Shown piece by piece: positions 55,228-63,295 of a stretch of 64,000 nt of DNA; the stretch's first letter is position 1, and every line of letters begins with the position of its first letter. Origin of the DNA: Streptomyces sp. NBC_01341 (GTDB lineage: Bacteria; Actinomycetota; Actinomycetes; Streptomycetales; Streptomycetaceae); contig NZ_CP108364.1 of NCBI RefSeq assembly GCF_035946055.1, forward strand, positions 744,001-808,000. The letters run 5' to 3'. The translations under genes were made by a program, and so were the position numbers. The notes under the pieces are model-generated. The model did not search any database and was not told the origin of the DNA. It worked only from the letters and a program-made list of their open reading frames with translations.

Positions 55228-55702
55228 AGACGTTGCCAAGTGTTACGCCACTGCCGAGAACATGTCAAGAGTTGGTGAACGGGGCTCCCGCCGGGGGGCG
55301 TTCAGAGCGCCGCTCCCGCGGGCGAACGAGGGGACGGCAGGGGGAGGCCGGCGAGAGGGCGGCCGGGCATCGCCACCGGAAGCGCGGCGTCGGAGCATGG
55401 AGAACGATTCGCTCGGGATGTCCGACGATTCCGTACGGCACGGGGAGGCGTACGGGGCCCGGTCGCCGACCTCGGTGACGGCGTGGCCGGGGGGAACGCC
55501 CCACCGCTCGGAAGCCGCCCGCACAGGGGCGGCCGTTCGGCCCGCGTACTCGCCGGGGGTCCGCGCGGAGACGCAGCTCCGGCCCGCGCACTCGCCGGGG
55601 CGCGGTTGCGCAGACGTGCCGGTAGACGCCGGGCTCGACTTCCGACGTCACGGCACACCACGCCCCTGGCCCCGGTGGACGACGGAGCCGCCCGCACGCG
55701 GG

Positions 55703-55740
55703 TCTGCTGCGGCAGGGGGCCACCCTGCTGCCGCAGCAGA
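55703..55740 (-). terminator. 13-base stem terminator of the S1 protease gene
   Basis: TCTGCTGCGGCAG (55703-55715) and CTGCCGCAGCAGA (55728-55740) form a perfect stem with a 12-base loop, 47 bases beyond the protease stop on the minus strand. Confidence 0.75.
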
Positions 55741-55786
55741 CCGGTCACGCTCCGTCGGTCCGTCCGGAGCCGGCGGAGTTCTTGCG

Positions 55787-56938
55787 TCAGGCGGTGTGGA
55801 GGGTCAGCCCGTAGCGGTTGAGGATCTCGTTGATGGGCTGGTGCCACGTCTCGCCGCCGCCGCTGCAGTTGCCCCAGCCGCCGGAGGTGACACCCTGCGC
55901 CTGGTCACCGCTGATGAACGAGCCACCGGAGTCGCCCGGTTCGGCGCAGACGCTGGTCTTGGTCATCTGATGGACGGCGCCCTGGCTGTAGTTCACGGTC
56001 TCGTTCTTCGCGAGGACGCTGCCGCAGTGCCAGTGCGTGGTCGAACCGGAGCGGCAGACAGAGGCGCCGATGGGGGCTTCGTTCGAGCCGCGCACCAACT
56101 GGTCGGACACGGTGCCCCAGCCGAGGACCACCGGAACGGTCCACCAGCCGCTGCCGACGTTCACCCAGGCGTAGTCGTTGTCGGGGAACGACGACCCCTG
56201 GAAGTTGCCGATGGCCGAGCCGTCCCAGCCCCTGACGGCGCCACCCGCCTGGCCGCAGTGCCCTGCGGTGACGAAACCTCCATGCACCGAGAAGCCTATG
56301 GAACAGCGGACGTTGCCGGTGTAGTACGGGTCGCCGCCGACCGTTCCCGCGGCGAAGGTCCGGGGCGCCTCAGCGGTCCGCTCCACCGCGACGGGACCGG
56401 CTTCGCGGGCCTTCGCGACGAAGGCGCGGACATCGTTGTCACGTTCTTCGGACGCGACCACGTTGACCACGACCGTGTTCGCGCGGGGGTCGACGTGCCA
56501 ACTGCTGATGCCCTGCGGTGCGGAGAGGGCGTCCAGCCGGCTCTTGACCGCGTCGAGTTGGCGCGCCGTGTGGTCGACCACCCGGACCTCGGCCCCCGTC
56601 GCCCGGACGGCACGCGCCGCGCCGCTGTCGGTTACCGCGACCGTCAGCCTGCCACTGCCGGAGTCGAACCAGGATCCGCCGTATGCCGCTCCGGCCGCGC
56701 CCCGCGCCGTGCCCTCCAGCGCCGTCGCCGCCTTCTCGGCGGTGAGCCGGGCCCGCGCCTGGCTTTTCGTCAGCCCGAGATCGCGCTGCATGGCTTCGAT
56801 GATCCCCGCGGACGCCTGCGGTTCCGCGGAGGCCGAGGGGGAGTCCGCCGCGGAGGCCTGGGTGAGGCCGGCCGTCGCCCATGTACCGATGATGAGCAGT
56901 GCGGAGAGACCGGTCCGCACCATCGTCGTGTGTCTCAA
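55787..56938 (-). CDS. Secreted S1 family serine protease (streptogrisin/alpha-lytic type)
   Basis: A 383-residue secreted pro-enzyme. TTG 56938 is favoured because AAGGGG sits 8 bases upstream; ATG 56923 is the alternative. A signal peptide (LSALLIIGTWATAGLTQASA) and a pro-domain with AMQRDLGLTKSQARARL and WHVDPRANTVVVNVV lead to the mature protease from about VGGDPYYTG. The triad is intact: His in FVTAGHC, Asp in PDNDYAWVNV and Ser in EPGDSGGSF. Three Cys pairs are present. The pro-domain normally guides folding. A LacI-type operator 63 bases upstream suggests regulation by nutrients. Confidence 0.9.
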   Translation of the reverse strand: MRHTTMVRTGLSALLIIGTWATAGLTQASAADSPSASAEPQASAGIIEAMQRDLGLTKSQARARLTAEKAATALEGTARGAAGAAYGGSWFDSGSGRLTVAVTDSGAARAVRATGAEVRVVDHTARQLDAVKSRLDALSAPQGISSWHVDPRANTVVVNVVASEERDNDVRAFVAKAREAGPVAVERTAEAPRTFAAGTVGGDPYYTGNVRCSIGFSVHGGFVTAGHCGQAGGAVRGWDGSAIGNFQGSSFPDNDYAWVNVGSGWWTVPVVLGWGTVSDQLVRGSNEAPIGASVCRSGSTTHWHCGSVLAKNETVNYSQGAVHQMTKTSVCAEPGDSGGSFISGDQAQGVTSGGWGNCSGGGETWHQPINEILNRYGLTLHTA

Positions 56939-57000
56939 GGGAGTTGCCCCTTCTGTTGTTCCAGCTTCGTGGGGGTGGAACAGGAAGCACCCCAGAGCCG

Positions 57001-57014
57001 TGAGAGCGCTCTCA
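57001..57014. promoter_or_regulatory. LacI-type operator of the S1 protease
   Basis: TGAGAGCGCTCTCA is a perfect 14-base palindrome 63 bases before the protease start. On the minus strand TGGACC (57053-57058) and TACAGT (57030-57035) form a -35/-10 pair with 17-base spacing, placing the palindrome just past the start site. It resembles known Streptomyces LacI-family boxes such as the CebR box TGGGAGCGCTCCCA. Confidence 0.75.
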
Positions 57015-57099
57015 GAGGTGCCACTACGGACTGTAGTCCAGTTCGATAGGCAGGTCCATGCCAATGACGTCAAGGGATTCGGCGGCCTTCTGCCCCTCG

Positions 57100-57375
57100 G
57101 GCGGGCGCTCAGGGCGAGAGCAGCGGAAGTCCCGCGGCGCTCCAGGGTGCACGAAGGACGCCCCCAGTCATCCGCGGGTGCCAGGACGTGCCCGGAACCC
57201 TCGAACCCGGGGCGGTGGTTGAGCGTGACGGCCACGACCCCGTGGTCGGCCAGGATCCGCGGTGGAGCCGAACACGTACGCGCCACCATGGATCCACACG
57301 AGCACGGGGAGCAGGTCGTCTCCGCCCGCACCCGCGAGGTGGATCCGCCGGGCGGCGTGCGGCCTGTCGGCCGGG
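57100..57375 (-). pseudogene. Frameshifted fragment of a type B carboxylesterase
   Basis: On the minus strand one frame reads AGAGGDDLLPVLVWIHGGAY then VFGSTADP, the oxyanion-hole region of a type B carboxylesterase (usual form PVLVWIHGGGF). A second frame continues with LADHGVVAVTLNHRPGFEGS then GHV, matching the next family block (GVVxVxxNYRxGxxGF). The join needs a frame change near 57255-57275. No active-site Ser or C-terminal domain is present, and no start is seen. It is a decayed, truncated gene. Confidence 0.7.
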
Positions 57376-57441
57376 GCGCGGCGTGCCCGTCGCCGATCCT
57401 GGGAGAGTCCGGATCATTCGCACAGGAAGCCCGGTGACACC

Positions 57442-58089
57442 ATGCCGACCGATCCGCCTCCGGTAGCCGGCGTACACGCACCCGATACGAAGCTCGCGAT
57501 CGAGGCGACCGAGCTGGTGCGGGACACGACCGACGACCTCGTCTACCACCACTCGCACCGCGTCTATCTGTTCGGCGCCCTGCGAGGGCGCGAGCGGGAC
57601 CTCTCCTTCGACCCTGAACTACTGTACGTCGCCGCCCTGTTCCACGACCTCGGCCTCGGTGAGCGCTTCCGCTCCAGCGGCCGGCGCTTCGAGGTGGACA
57701 GCGCGGACGAGGCACGCCGCTTCCTCCGGTCCCACAGCGTTCCCGAGGACAGTGTGCGACGGGTGTGGACGGCCATCGCCCTCCACACCACTCCCGGGAT
57801 CCCCGCCTTCATGGAGCCGGAGGTCGCCCTCGTGAGCGCCGGTGTGGAGTACGACGTCCTCGGCCTCGGCTACGGAGAGGTCTCCGACGCCGACCGCGCC
57901 GCGATCGTGGCACTCCACCCCCGGCCGGACTTCAAGCGGCGGATCCTCGCGGCGTTCACCGACGGCATCCGGCCCCGGCCGGAGACGACCTTCGGCAACG
58001 TCAAGGCCGACGTACTCCAGCACTACGTCCCCGGCTTCGAGCGCGGTGACTTCGTCCGCGCCATCCTCGATTCGCCGTGGCCGGAGTGA
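57442..58089 (+). CDS. HD-domain phosphohydrolase
   Basis: A 215-residue HD-superfamily protein, a metal-dependent phosphohydrolase. Metal ligands are visible: first His in YHHSHRVYLFGALRG, HD in AALFHDLGLGERF, and later Asp in the C-terminal half. Relatives cleave nucleotides or cyanamide, and I cannot name the substrate here. Sequence VDSADEARRFLRSHSV and WTAIALHTTPGIPAFMEPEV matches the cyanamide hydratase-like HD branch. The ribosome site for ATG 57442 is distant. It is convergent with the MurE-like gene. Confidence 0.85.
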   Translation: MPTDPPPVAGVHAPDTKLAIEATELVRDTTDDLVYHHSHRVYLFGALRGRERDLSFDPELLYVAALFHDLGLGERFRSSGRRFEVDSADEARRFLRSHSVPEDSVRRVWTAIALHTTPGIPAFMEPEVALVSAGVEYDVLGLGYGEVSDADRAAIVALHPRPDFKRRILAAFTDGIRPRPETTFGNVKADVLQHYVPGFERGDFVRAILDSPWPE

Positions 58090-58160
58090 GCCGGGCACCG
58101 GGCCTGTGAGTGGACGCAGGATCCGCCGTTCTCGGCCCGCCGGCCGTACTCCACACGCAC

Positions 58161-59663
58161 CTACCGCAGGGACGGGTGAGGCGGAGCCGGCGTGACGGTG
58201 GCGAGTTCCCGCACGGTGGCCATGTCGCTGAAGGGCAGCAGGGTGTCACCGACGATCTGGTAGGGCTCGCTGCCCTTCCCGGCGATCAGGACGACGTCCT
58301 CCGGGCCCGCCACCGAGAGCGCGAAGCCGATGGCCCGGCGGCGGTCCGCCAGGCGTTCGTACGGCGTGCCCGTCCCCTCGATGCCCGGTGCGACCTGGTC
58401 CAGGATCGCCTCGGGGTCCTCGTTGCGTGGATTGTCAGAGGTCAGGACGCACAGGTCCGAGTACGTCCCGGCGATCGTGCCCATCTCGGCCCGCTTCGTG
58501 GTGTCCCTGTCCCCGCCGCAGCCGAAGACGGTGATGACCTTGGCACGGGCGAAGCCGCGGATGGTGCCGAGCACCTTGTCCAGGGAGTCCGGGGAGTGCG
58601 CGTAGTCCACGATCACCGAAGTACCGCCGGTGGTCGTGACGCGTTCGAAGCGGCCCGGGATCTGCGGCATGCGTTCGAGCGCGGAGACCAGCCCGGCCAG
58701 ATCGTGCCCGAGGAAGTGGCAGGCAGCCACCGTGGCCAGGGCGTTGGCGACGGAGAACCTGCCGGGGGCCGGGATGGCGGCGGGGTACTTACGGCCGGCG
58801 TGGTGGAGCGTGAAACGGGTTCCCGAGGCGTCCACGACCAGATCGGTGGCACGGTAGTCGGCCTCGGCGTCGAGGGCGTACGTGGCCACCGCACCTGGCA
58901 TCATCGTCGCGATACGAGCCCCCACCGGGTCGTCGGCGTTGACCACGGCGTGCCGGCAGAGCCCCTGGAAGAGGCGGAGTTTGGCATCACGGTAGTTGTC
59001 CATCGTGCCGTGGTCGTCCAGGTGGTCCTGGCTCAGGTTCGTGAAGACCCCCACGTCGACGAAGGTGCGGTCGACCCGGTGGGTCAGCAGGCCCATCGAT
59101 GTGGCCTCGAGTACCACGGTGCCGACCTCACGGTCTCGCATGCACCCCAGGAGGTACTGGAGGTCCGGGGACTCGGGGGTCGTCAGCACCGTGCGGGGCA
59201 TGGGGATCAGTTCGTCGCCGATCCGGCTCCCGGCGGTCCCGATGACTCCGGCCCTCACGCCTTGCGAGATGCGCAGCACGGACTCGACCATGTACGAGAC
59301 CGACGTCTTCCCGTTGGTGCCCGTGACAGCCACCACGTCCATGCGCCGCCCCGGTTCGCCGAAGTAGCGGGACGTGACGACGGCGGCTGTCGACCGGACG
59401 TCCGGCACCTGCACGACACAGGCACCTTCCACCGTACCCGGCAGCTCGTAGCCGTCCTCCACGATGACCGCCGCCGCGCCGCGGGCCAGGACGGGGGCGA
59501 CCGTGCCCGGACCGCCTTCCAGGTGGCCGGGCACCGCGATGAACAGCGACCCCGGCACTGCCCGGTCCGCGTCGAAGGCGGTTCCCGCCGTGATGTGCGT
59601 TTCCCCGGGGTCGCCCTGAAGGATGCGGTGGTTCTGTCCGGCCAACAGCTCGCTCAGCTTCAC
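58161..59663 (-). CDS. MurE-like Mur ligase
   Basis: A 500-residue Mur ligase of the MurE branch, which joins an amino acid to UDP-MurNAc-dipeptide or a similar acceptor using ATP. Marks: FIAVPGHLEGG in the N-terminal domain, P-loop AVTGTNGKTSVSYM, TTPESPDLQ, VLEATSMGLLTHRVD, TNLSQDHLDDHGTMDNYRDA and the DNPRNEDP motif that contacts diaminopimelate in true MurE. Streptomyces often carries a second MurE-like gene; this one is alone, outside the division cluster, so it may act in wall remodelling or a natural-product pathway. GTG 59663 has AAGGGA upstream. Confidence 0.87.
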   Translation of the reverse strand: MKLSELLAGQNHRILQGDPGETHITAGTAFDADRAVPGSLFIAVPGHLEGGPGTVAPVLARGAAAVIVEDGYELPGTVEGACVVQVPDVRSTAAVVTSRYFGEPGRRMDVVAVTGTNGKTSVSYMVESVLRISQGVRAGVIGTAGSRIGDELIPMPRTVLTTPESPDLQYLLGCMRDREVGTVVLEATSMGLLTHRVDRTFVDVGVFTNLSQDHLDDHGTMDNYRDAKLRLFQGLCRHAVVNADDPVGARIATMMPGAVATYALDAEADYRATDLVVDASGTRFTLHHAGRKYPAAIPAPGRFSVANALATVAACHFLGHDLAGLVSALERMPQIPGRFERVTTTGGTSVIVDYAHSPDSLDKVLGTIRGFARAKVITVFGCGGDRDTTKRAEMGTIAGTYSDLCVLTSDNPRNEDPEAILDQVAPGIEGTGTPYERLADRRRAIGFALSVAGPEDVVLIAGKGSEPYQIVGDTLLPFSDMATVRELATVTPAPPHPSLR

Positions 59664-60166
59664 GATGGTCCCTTCGAGGGTGGCTCGGGCCGTGATGCGG
59701 CCGTCGCCGGAGCGCGGCAACGGCGGTACGCCGAGCTGCGGTGGTGACGTAAGGCGGGTACGACGTCGACGCGGTGCGCGCGAGGAGGGCGCAGGGCACG
59801 GCGGACGGGCGGGGCGGGGTGGCCGGGGTGAGGTGAACCTCGGTAAGTCGCTAGCCGTGCCCGTGAAGGGCGGTACGGCGGCTTGCGAGCACACCGGGGG
59901 CGGCCTGGTGCAGGCACTTCCCACTGACGGCGGTGCGACTCATGTGGCCGAGTGTACGGCCGTAAGGGGGTACGGGATTCCGCTTCAGGGCCGGCCGGCC
60001 GCTCCCGGCCGACTCGCCGCCCGGCCCGGCGCCACTCACGTCATCGGCAATCGTTTTCGTTGTCATCCGAAACAGCGTCATCCGCGTGGGGAAACTGCTT
60101 CCGTTGCGCCTCCCGCCCGACCGGAGTGGAATGACGTAGAGGGGCACCCGGAGGAAGGGGCACGCC
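59664..60166. other. Divergent intergenic region
   Basis: These 503 bases separate the MurE-like and DUF5709 genes. Most is ordinary GC-rich DNA. An AT-rich island at 60046-60072 (GGCAATCGTTTTCGTTGTCA) stands out and may be a promoter element or a metal-regulator-like site. No gene is supported here. Confidence 0.4.
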
Positions 60167-60625
60167 ATGACCGTCAGCGACCGGGGGGACGACGTCTACC
60201 AGCCGCAGGAGCCGGAGGCCTCGGACCCCGATGACCTGCTGGACGTGGAGGACACCCTGGACACCTCCGGGATCACCGACGTCCTGGACGAGGGGTACTC
60301 CCCGCCCGAGCGGCCCTGGGCGGTCGACGACAAGGGCACGACGGCCGCGGAACAGCAGTCGGGCGAGTCCCTCGACAGCCGCTTGAACAGGGAGGTTCCG
60401 GAAACCTCGGACACAGGGGACGGCATCGGTGATCTCGAGGACGGAGACGGGGAGCCCTACGACCTCGAAGTCGGGACCGACCGGGCGGGCCGCCTCACGC
60501 AGGAGGGTGACGGGCACGTGGCCTCCACACTCACCGCGCAGGACGTGGGGATCGACGGCGCCGCGGCCTCGGCGGAGGAAGCCGCCATGCATCTGATCCC
60601 CGAGGAGGAGGATCTGTTCGGTTAG
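60167..60625 (+). CDS. DUF5709 family protein
   Basis: A 152-residue very acidic protein of the DUF5709 family. It contains PDDLLDVEDTLDTSGITDVL and DEGYSPPERPW, then NREVPETSDTGD, LTAQDVGIDGAAASAEEAAM and HLIPEEED. The sequence is probably largely disordered. DUF5709 proteins are common in actinobacteria and have no known role. GGAGGAAGGGG precedes the ATG. Confidence 0.85.
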   Translation: MTVSDRGDDVYQPQEPEASDPDDLLDVEDTLDTSGITDVLDEGYSPPERPWAVDDKGTTAAEQQSGESLDSRLNREVPETSDTGDGIGDLEDGDGEPYDLEVGTDRAGRLTQEGDGHVASTLTAQDVGIDGAAASAEEAAMHLIPEEEDLFG

Positions 60626-61106
60626 GACGGGGCCGGACCCTCGGACACGGCAGGCCGGGTCCTGACACCCCTGGGGCGCAGCACGCCCCCGACAGACCTT
60701 TTCCGGGCCTGAACCCCTGCAGCCGCTGCGGGAGGCGGCTCCGGGCCCTCCGCCCTCCGCGCGGCCGTCAGCGCTCCCGGCGCACCCGTACGCTCCCGGC
60801 GTGCCCCGTGGGACCGGAGCGAGCGCCGGGGGCGTTCCATGGCACGCGAGGACCCCGCGCGGACACGCCGGGGCGCGGCGCACGGGGTGGTGCGGGGGCT
60901 CGCGGGTAACGAGGCCGAAACCCACCGGTGCACCCCGAAAACACTTGGACGCCGGACGCACGGTCACGGAAGACTCTCTGCCCCGGACACCTCGCCGCGC
61001 ACGCACCATGCGCGGATGTGCCCGGTGGTTCGCTGCGCCCCGGGGCGGAGGCCGGCCACCGTGGCGGGGCCCGGCGCAACTGCCCGCGCAACGACACGAG
61101 GTCGGC
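60626..61106. other. Intergenic region upstream of the ABC exporter
   Basis: These 481 GC-rich bases between DUF5709 and the exporter gene have no gene I can support. The exporter frame stays open to 60801 but this part is Arg/Pro-rich and unlike any transporter. Confidence 0.45.
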
Positions 61107-62951
61107 ATGGGATCGCAGCACGCACAAGGCACCGGACCGGACAGGGGCCCGGTCCGGCTCGCACTCCGCCACTACCTGAACGAACTGTCCCGCCAACGAA
61201 ACCTGTCCCTTCCGGCTCTCCTGCTCCCCGCACTGGGCAACATCGGGATCACCTACCTCGCTCCGCTGGTCGTCGCCAAGCTGGTGGGCCGGATCGCGGA
61301 GGACGGGGCCATCGGGTTGCACGACGCGCTCCCCTACGTCGGTGTGTTCGCCGGGGTCCTGCTCCTCGCGGAGACCCTGTGGAGGCTGGGTCTGCACTGC
61401 CTGAACCGGGTCGACGCCCGCGGCATCGAGCACCTGTACGTCACCGGCATGGACGCACTGTTCGCCAAGGACGCGTCGTTCTACCAGGACAACTTCGCCG
61501 GCTCGCTGACCAAGCGGGTGCTGAGTTTCGCCGCCCGCTTCGAGGAGTTCGTCGATACGCTGACCTTCAACGTCGTGGGGAGCCTGGCCCCGCTGCTGTT
61601 CGGCACGGTGATCCTCTGGCACTACGACCCTCTGCTGGTCGCCGGCCTGCTGACGATGATCGTCCTGACAGCGTTCTGCGCCGCACCTCTCATCCGTCGT
61701 CGTCAGCAACTGGTCAACGAACGCGAGGAGGCCATCGCACGGGTCTCGGGGCACGTGTCCGACGCCCTGATGAACATGGACACCGTGCGCGCGTTCGCCG
61801 CCGAGGAGCGGGAAGCCGCCGAACACCGGTCCCGGGTCGCGGAGTCACGCAGACTGACACTGCGCTCGTGGGACTACGGCAACCTCCGTATCGACACGCT
61901 GGTCGCCCCCATGTCGGTGCTGACGAACGGTCTCGGCCTGCTCCTCGCCGTCTCCTTCGGAGCGGGCGGGGGAAGCGTGGAGGCGATCGTGGTCGCGTTC
62001 ACCTACTACACCGGTTCGACGCGCATCATGTTCGAGTTCAACCAGATCTACCGTCGGCTCGAAAGCTCGATGACGGAGGCCGCGCAGTTCACCGAGCTGC
62101 TCGTCGAACCGCCCACCGTGCTCGATCCGCCGGTCCCCGAGGCGGTCCGTCCGGGATCCGCCGACGTTCGCTTCGAGCACGTCGGCTTCGCACACACGGG
62201 GAGCCGGCCGATCTTCGAGGGGCTCGACCTGGACGTACCCAGTGGCACGAGGCTCGGCCTCGTCGGACGCTCCGGCGGCGGCAAGACCACGCTCACGCGG
62301 CTGCTCCTGCGCATGGCCGACGTCCAGTCGGGCCGCATCCTGATCGGGGGTCAGGACATCAGCCGGATGCGCCAGTCAGACCTGCGGAGCCTGATCGCGT
62401 ACGTACCCCAGGAACCGGCGATGTTCCACCGCACGCTGCGCGAGAACATCCTGTTCGCACGTCCGGGAGCCACCGACGCGGAGATCCGGGCCGCTGCCGA
62501 CGCGGCGCACGTCACCGAGTTCGCCGATCAGCTCCCCCAGGGCTTCGACACGATGGTCGGGGAGCGCGGCGTCAAGCTGTCCGGCGGGCAGCGCCAGCGC
62601 GTCGCTCTCGCCAGGGCGATCCTGCGTGACGCTCCCGTCCTGCTGCTGGACGAGGCGACGAGCGCGCTGGACTCGGAGAGCGAGACCCTCGTCCAGCAGG
62701 CCCTGTGGCAGCTCATGGAGGGCCGGACCGCACTGGTGGTCGCCCACCGGCTGAGCACGGTCGCGGCGATGGACCACCTCATCGTCCTCGACCACGGCAG
62801 CATCGTCGAGGAGGGCACGCACCATGAACTGCTGCTCACCGACGGCGCCTACGCCAAACTCTGGCACCACCAGTCCGGCGGCTTCCTCGTCGAGACGGCC
62901 ACCACGGTTCAGCCGGCCGCAGCGTCCCCCGAGGGCCCCGGGGTTCGTTGA
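61107..62951 (+). CDS. ABC transporter (membrane-ATPase fusion exporter)
   Basis: A 614-residue half-transporter: an N-terminal six-helix membrane domain (GNIGITYLAPLVVAKLVGRI, YVGVFAGVLLLAETLWRLGL, VGSLAPLLFGTVILWHYDPL) followed by an ATPase domain. Walker A GRSGGGKTTL, Q-loop YVPQEPAMFHRTLRENILFA, signature LSGGQRQRVALARAIL, Walker B VLLLDEATSALDSESE and the H-loop VVAHRLSTVA are intact. It probably works as a homodimer exporting lipids, peptides or drugs. ATG 61107 has GAGG 5 bases upstream. Its stop overlaps a TTGACA sequence. Confidence 0.9.
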   Translation: MGSQHAQGTGPDRGPVRLALRHYLNELSRQRNLSLPALLLPALGNIGITYLAPLVVAKLVGRIAEDGAIGLHDALPYVGVFAGVLLLAETLWRLGLHCLNRVDARGIEHLYVTGMDALFAKDASFYQDNFAGSLTKRVLSFAARFEEFVDTLTFNVVGSLAPLLFGTVILWHYDPLLVAGLLTMIVLTAFCAAPLIRRRQQLVNEREEAIARVSGHVSDALMNMDTVRAFAAEEREAAEHRSRVAESRRLTLRSWDYGNLRIDTLVAPMSVLTNGLGLLLAVSFGAGGGSVEAIVVAFTYYTGSTRIMFEFNQIYRRLESSMTEAAQFTELLVEPPTVLDPPVPEAVRPGSADVRFEHVGFAHTGSRPIFEGLDLDVPSGTRLGLVGRSGGGKTTLTRLLLRMADVQSGRILIGGQDISRMRQSDLRSLIAYVPQEPAMFHRTLRENILFARPGATDAEIRAAADAAHVTEFADQLPQGFDTMVGERGVKLSGGQRQRVALARAILRDAPVLLLDEATSALDSESETLVQQALWQLMEGRTALVVAHRLSTVAAMDHLIVLDHGSIVEEGTHHELLLTDGAYAKLWHHQSGGFLVETATTVQPAAASPEGPGVR

Positions 62952-62976
62952 CAATCCGGACGATCACACCGAGACT
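62948..62976 (+). promoter_or_regulatory. Candidate promoter for a leaderless mini-ORF
   Basis: TTGACA (62948-62953) is a perfect -35 consensus. GAGACT (62971-62976) at 17-base spacing is a modest -10. Transcription would begin near 62983-62984, the first base of the ATG at 62984, so the transcript could be leaderless. The -35 overlaps the exporter stop codon. Confidence 0.5.
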
Positions 62977-62983
62977 CGACCGC

Positions 62984-63055
62984 ATGACCGAGGTTCAGCC
63001 CCTTCCCAGCGAGCGCTGTCCCGACCTCGTCCGCGCCTTCGGCGCCGGGTGTTGA
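62984..63055 (+). CDS. Cysteine-ending leader peptide candidate
   Basis: A 23-residue frame, MTEVQPLPSERCPDLVRAFG then AGC, ending with Cys immediately before TGA. It resembles the short Streptomyces leader peptides found before sulfur-assimilation genes, which carry R-H-V-D-L-x-R and a C-terminal Cys; here the matching part is RCPDLVRAFGAGC. A leaderless start is likely because a promoter ends exactly at the ATG. About 240 bases separate it from an SsuD-like sulfonate monooxygenase gene. Cysteine-dependent attenuation is known for similar mini-ORFs in mycobacteria. Confidence 0.5.
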   Translation: MTEVQPLPSERCPDLVRAFGAGC

Positions 63056-63295
63056 CCTTCACCCCACCCCTCCACGCGCCTCCGCCCGTCCGCTTCACGG
63101 TCGCGTCCTGACCGTTCACGCCGACGTGCCGGCCGCCGGCTGGTCGCGCGGCGCGTCCAGCCCCGTATGCCGCCGTCCCTGACCGGACGCGGTACGGCAA
63201 CGCCTCCCCGCGCAGCGGTCCGGGCACGGGCAGGAACCGCCCCCTGCCTCCTCGGCACCAACGGCCCGGTCCGTCGCTCCCGGTCCGGGCGATCA
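63056..63295. other. Candidate attenuator region between mini-ORF and monooxygenase
   Basis: These 240 bases follow the Cys-ending frame. They are GC-rich and could fold, but I could not settle alternative stems by eye. If the mini-ORF works by attenuation, the terminator or ribosome-site mask should lie here. Confidence 0.35.

Larger units (their letters stand above)
55034..55786. other. Long region between DUF1996 and S1 protease genes, no supported gene
   Basis: These 753 bases hold the LacI-type palindrome (55212-55227) and the terminator of the protease (55703-55740). A 20-base direct repeat GGCCCGCGYACTCGCCGGGG occurs at 55539-55558 and 55581-55600, 42 bases apart. Open frames on both strands are Arg/Pro-rich and lack family features. 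It could be a decayed gene or an extended regulatory region. Confidence 0.5.
56939..57441. other. Protease promoter region and esterase remnant
   Basis: These 503 bases contain the protease promoter and operator (57001-57058) and, from about 57100 to 57375, the remains of a carboxylesterase gene on the minus strand. No intact gene is present. Confidence 0.6.

Noticed and set aside
55265..55723. Minus-strand open frame in the 753-base gap
   Set aside because: Arg/Pro-rich sequence with a 14-residue repeat, no start context and no recognisable fold. It could be a decayed gene but I cannot support one.
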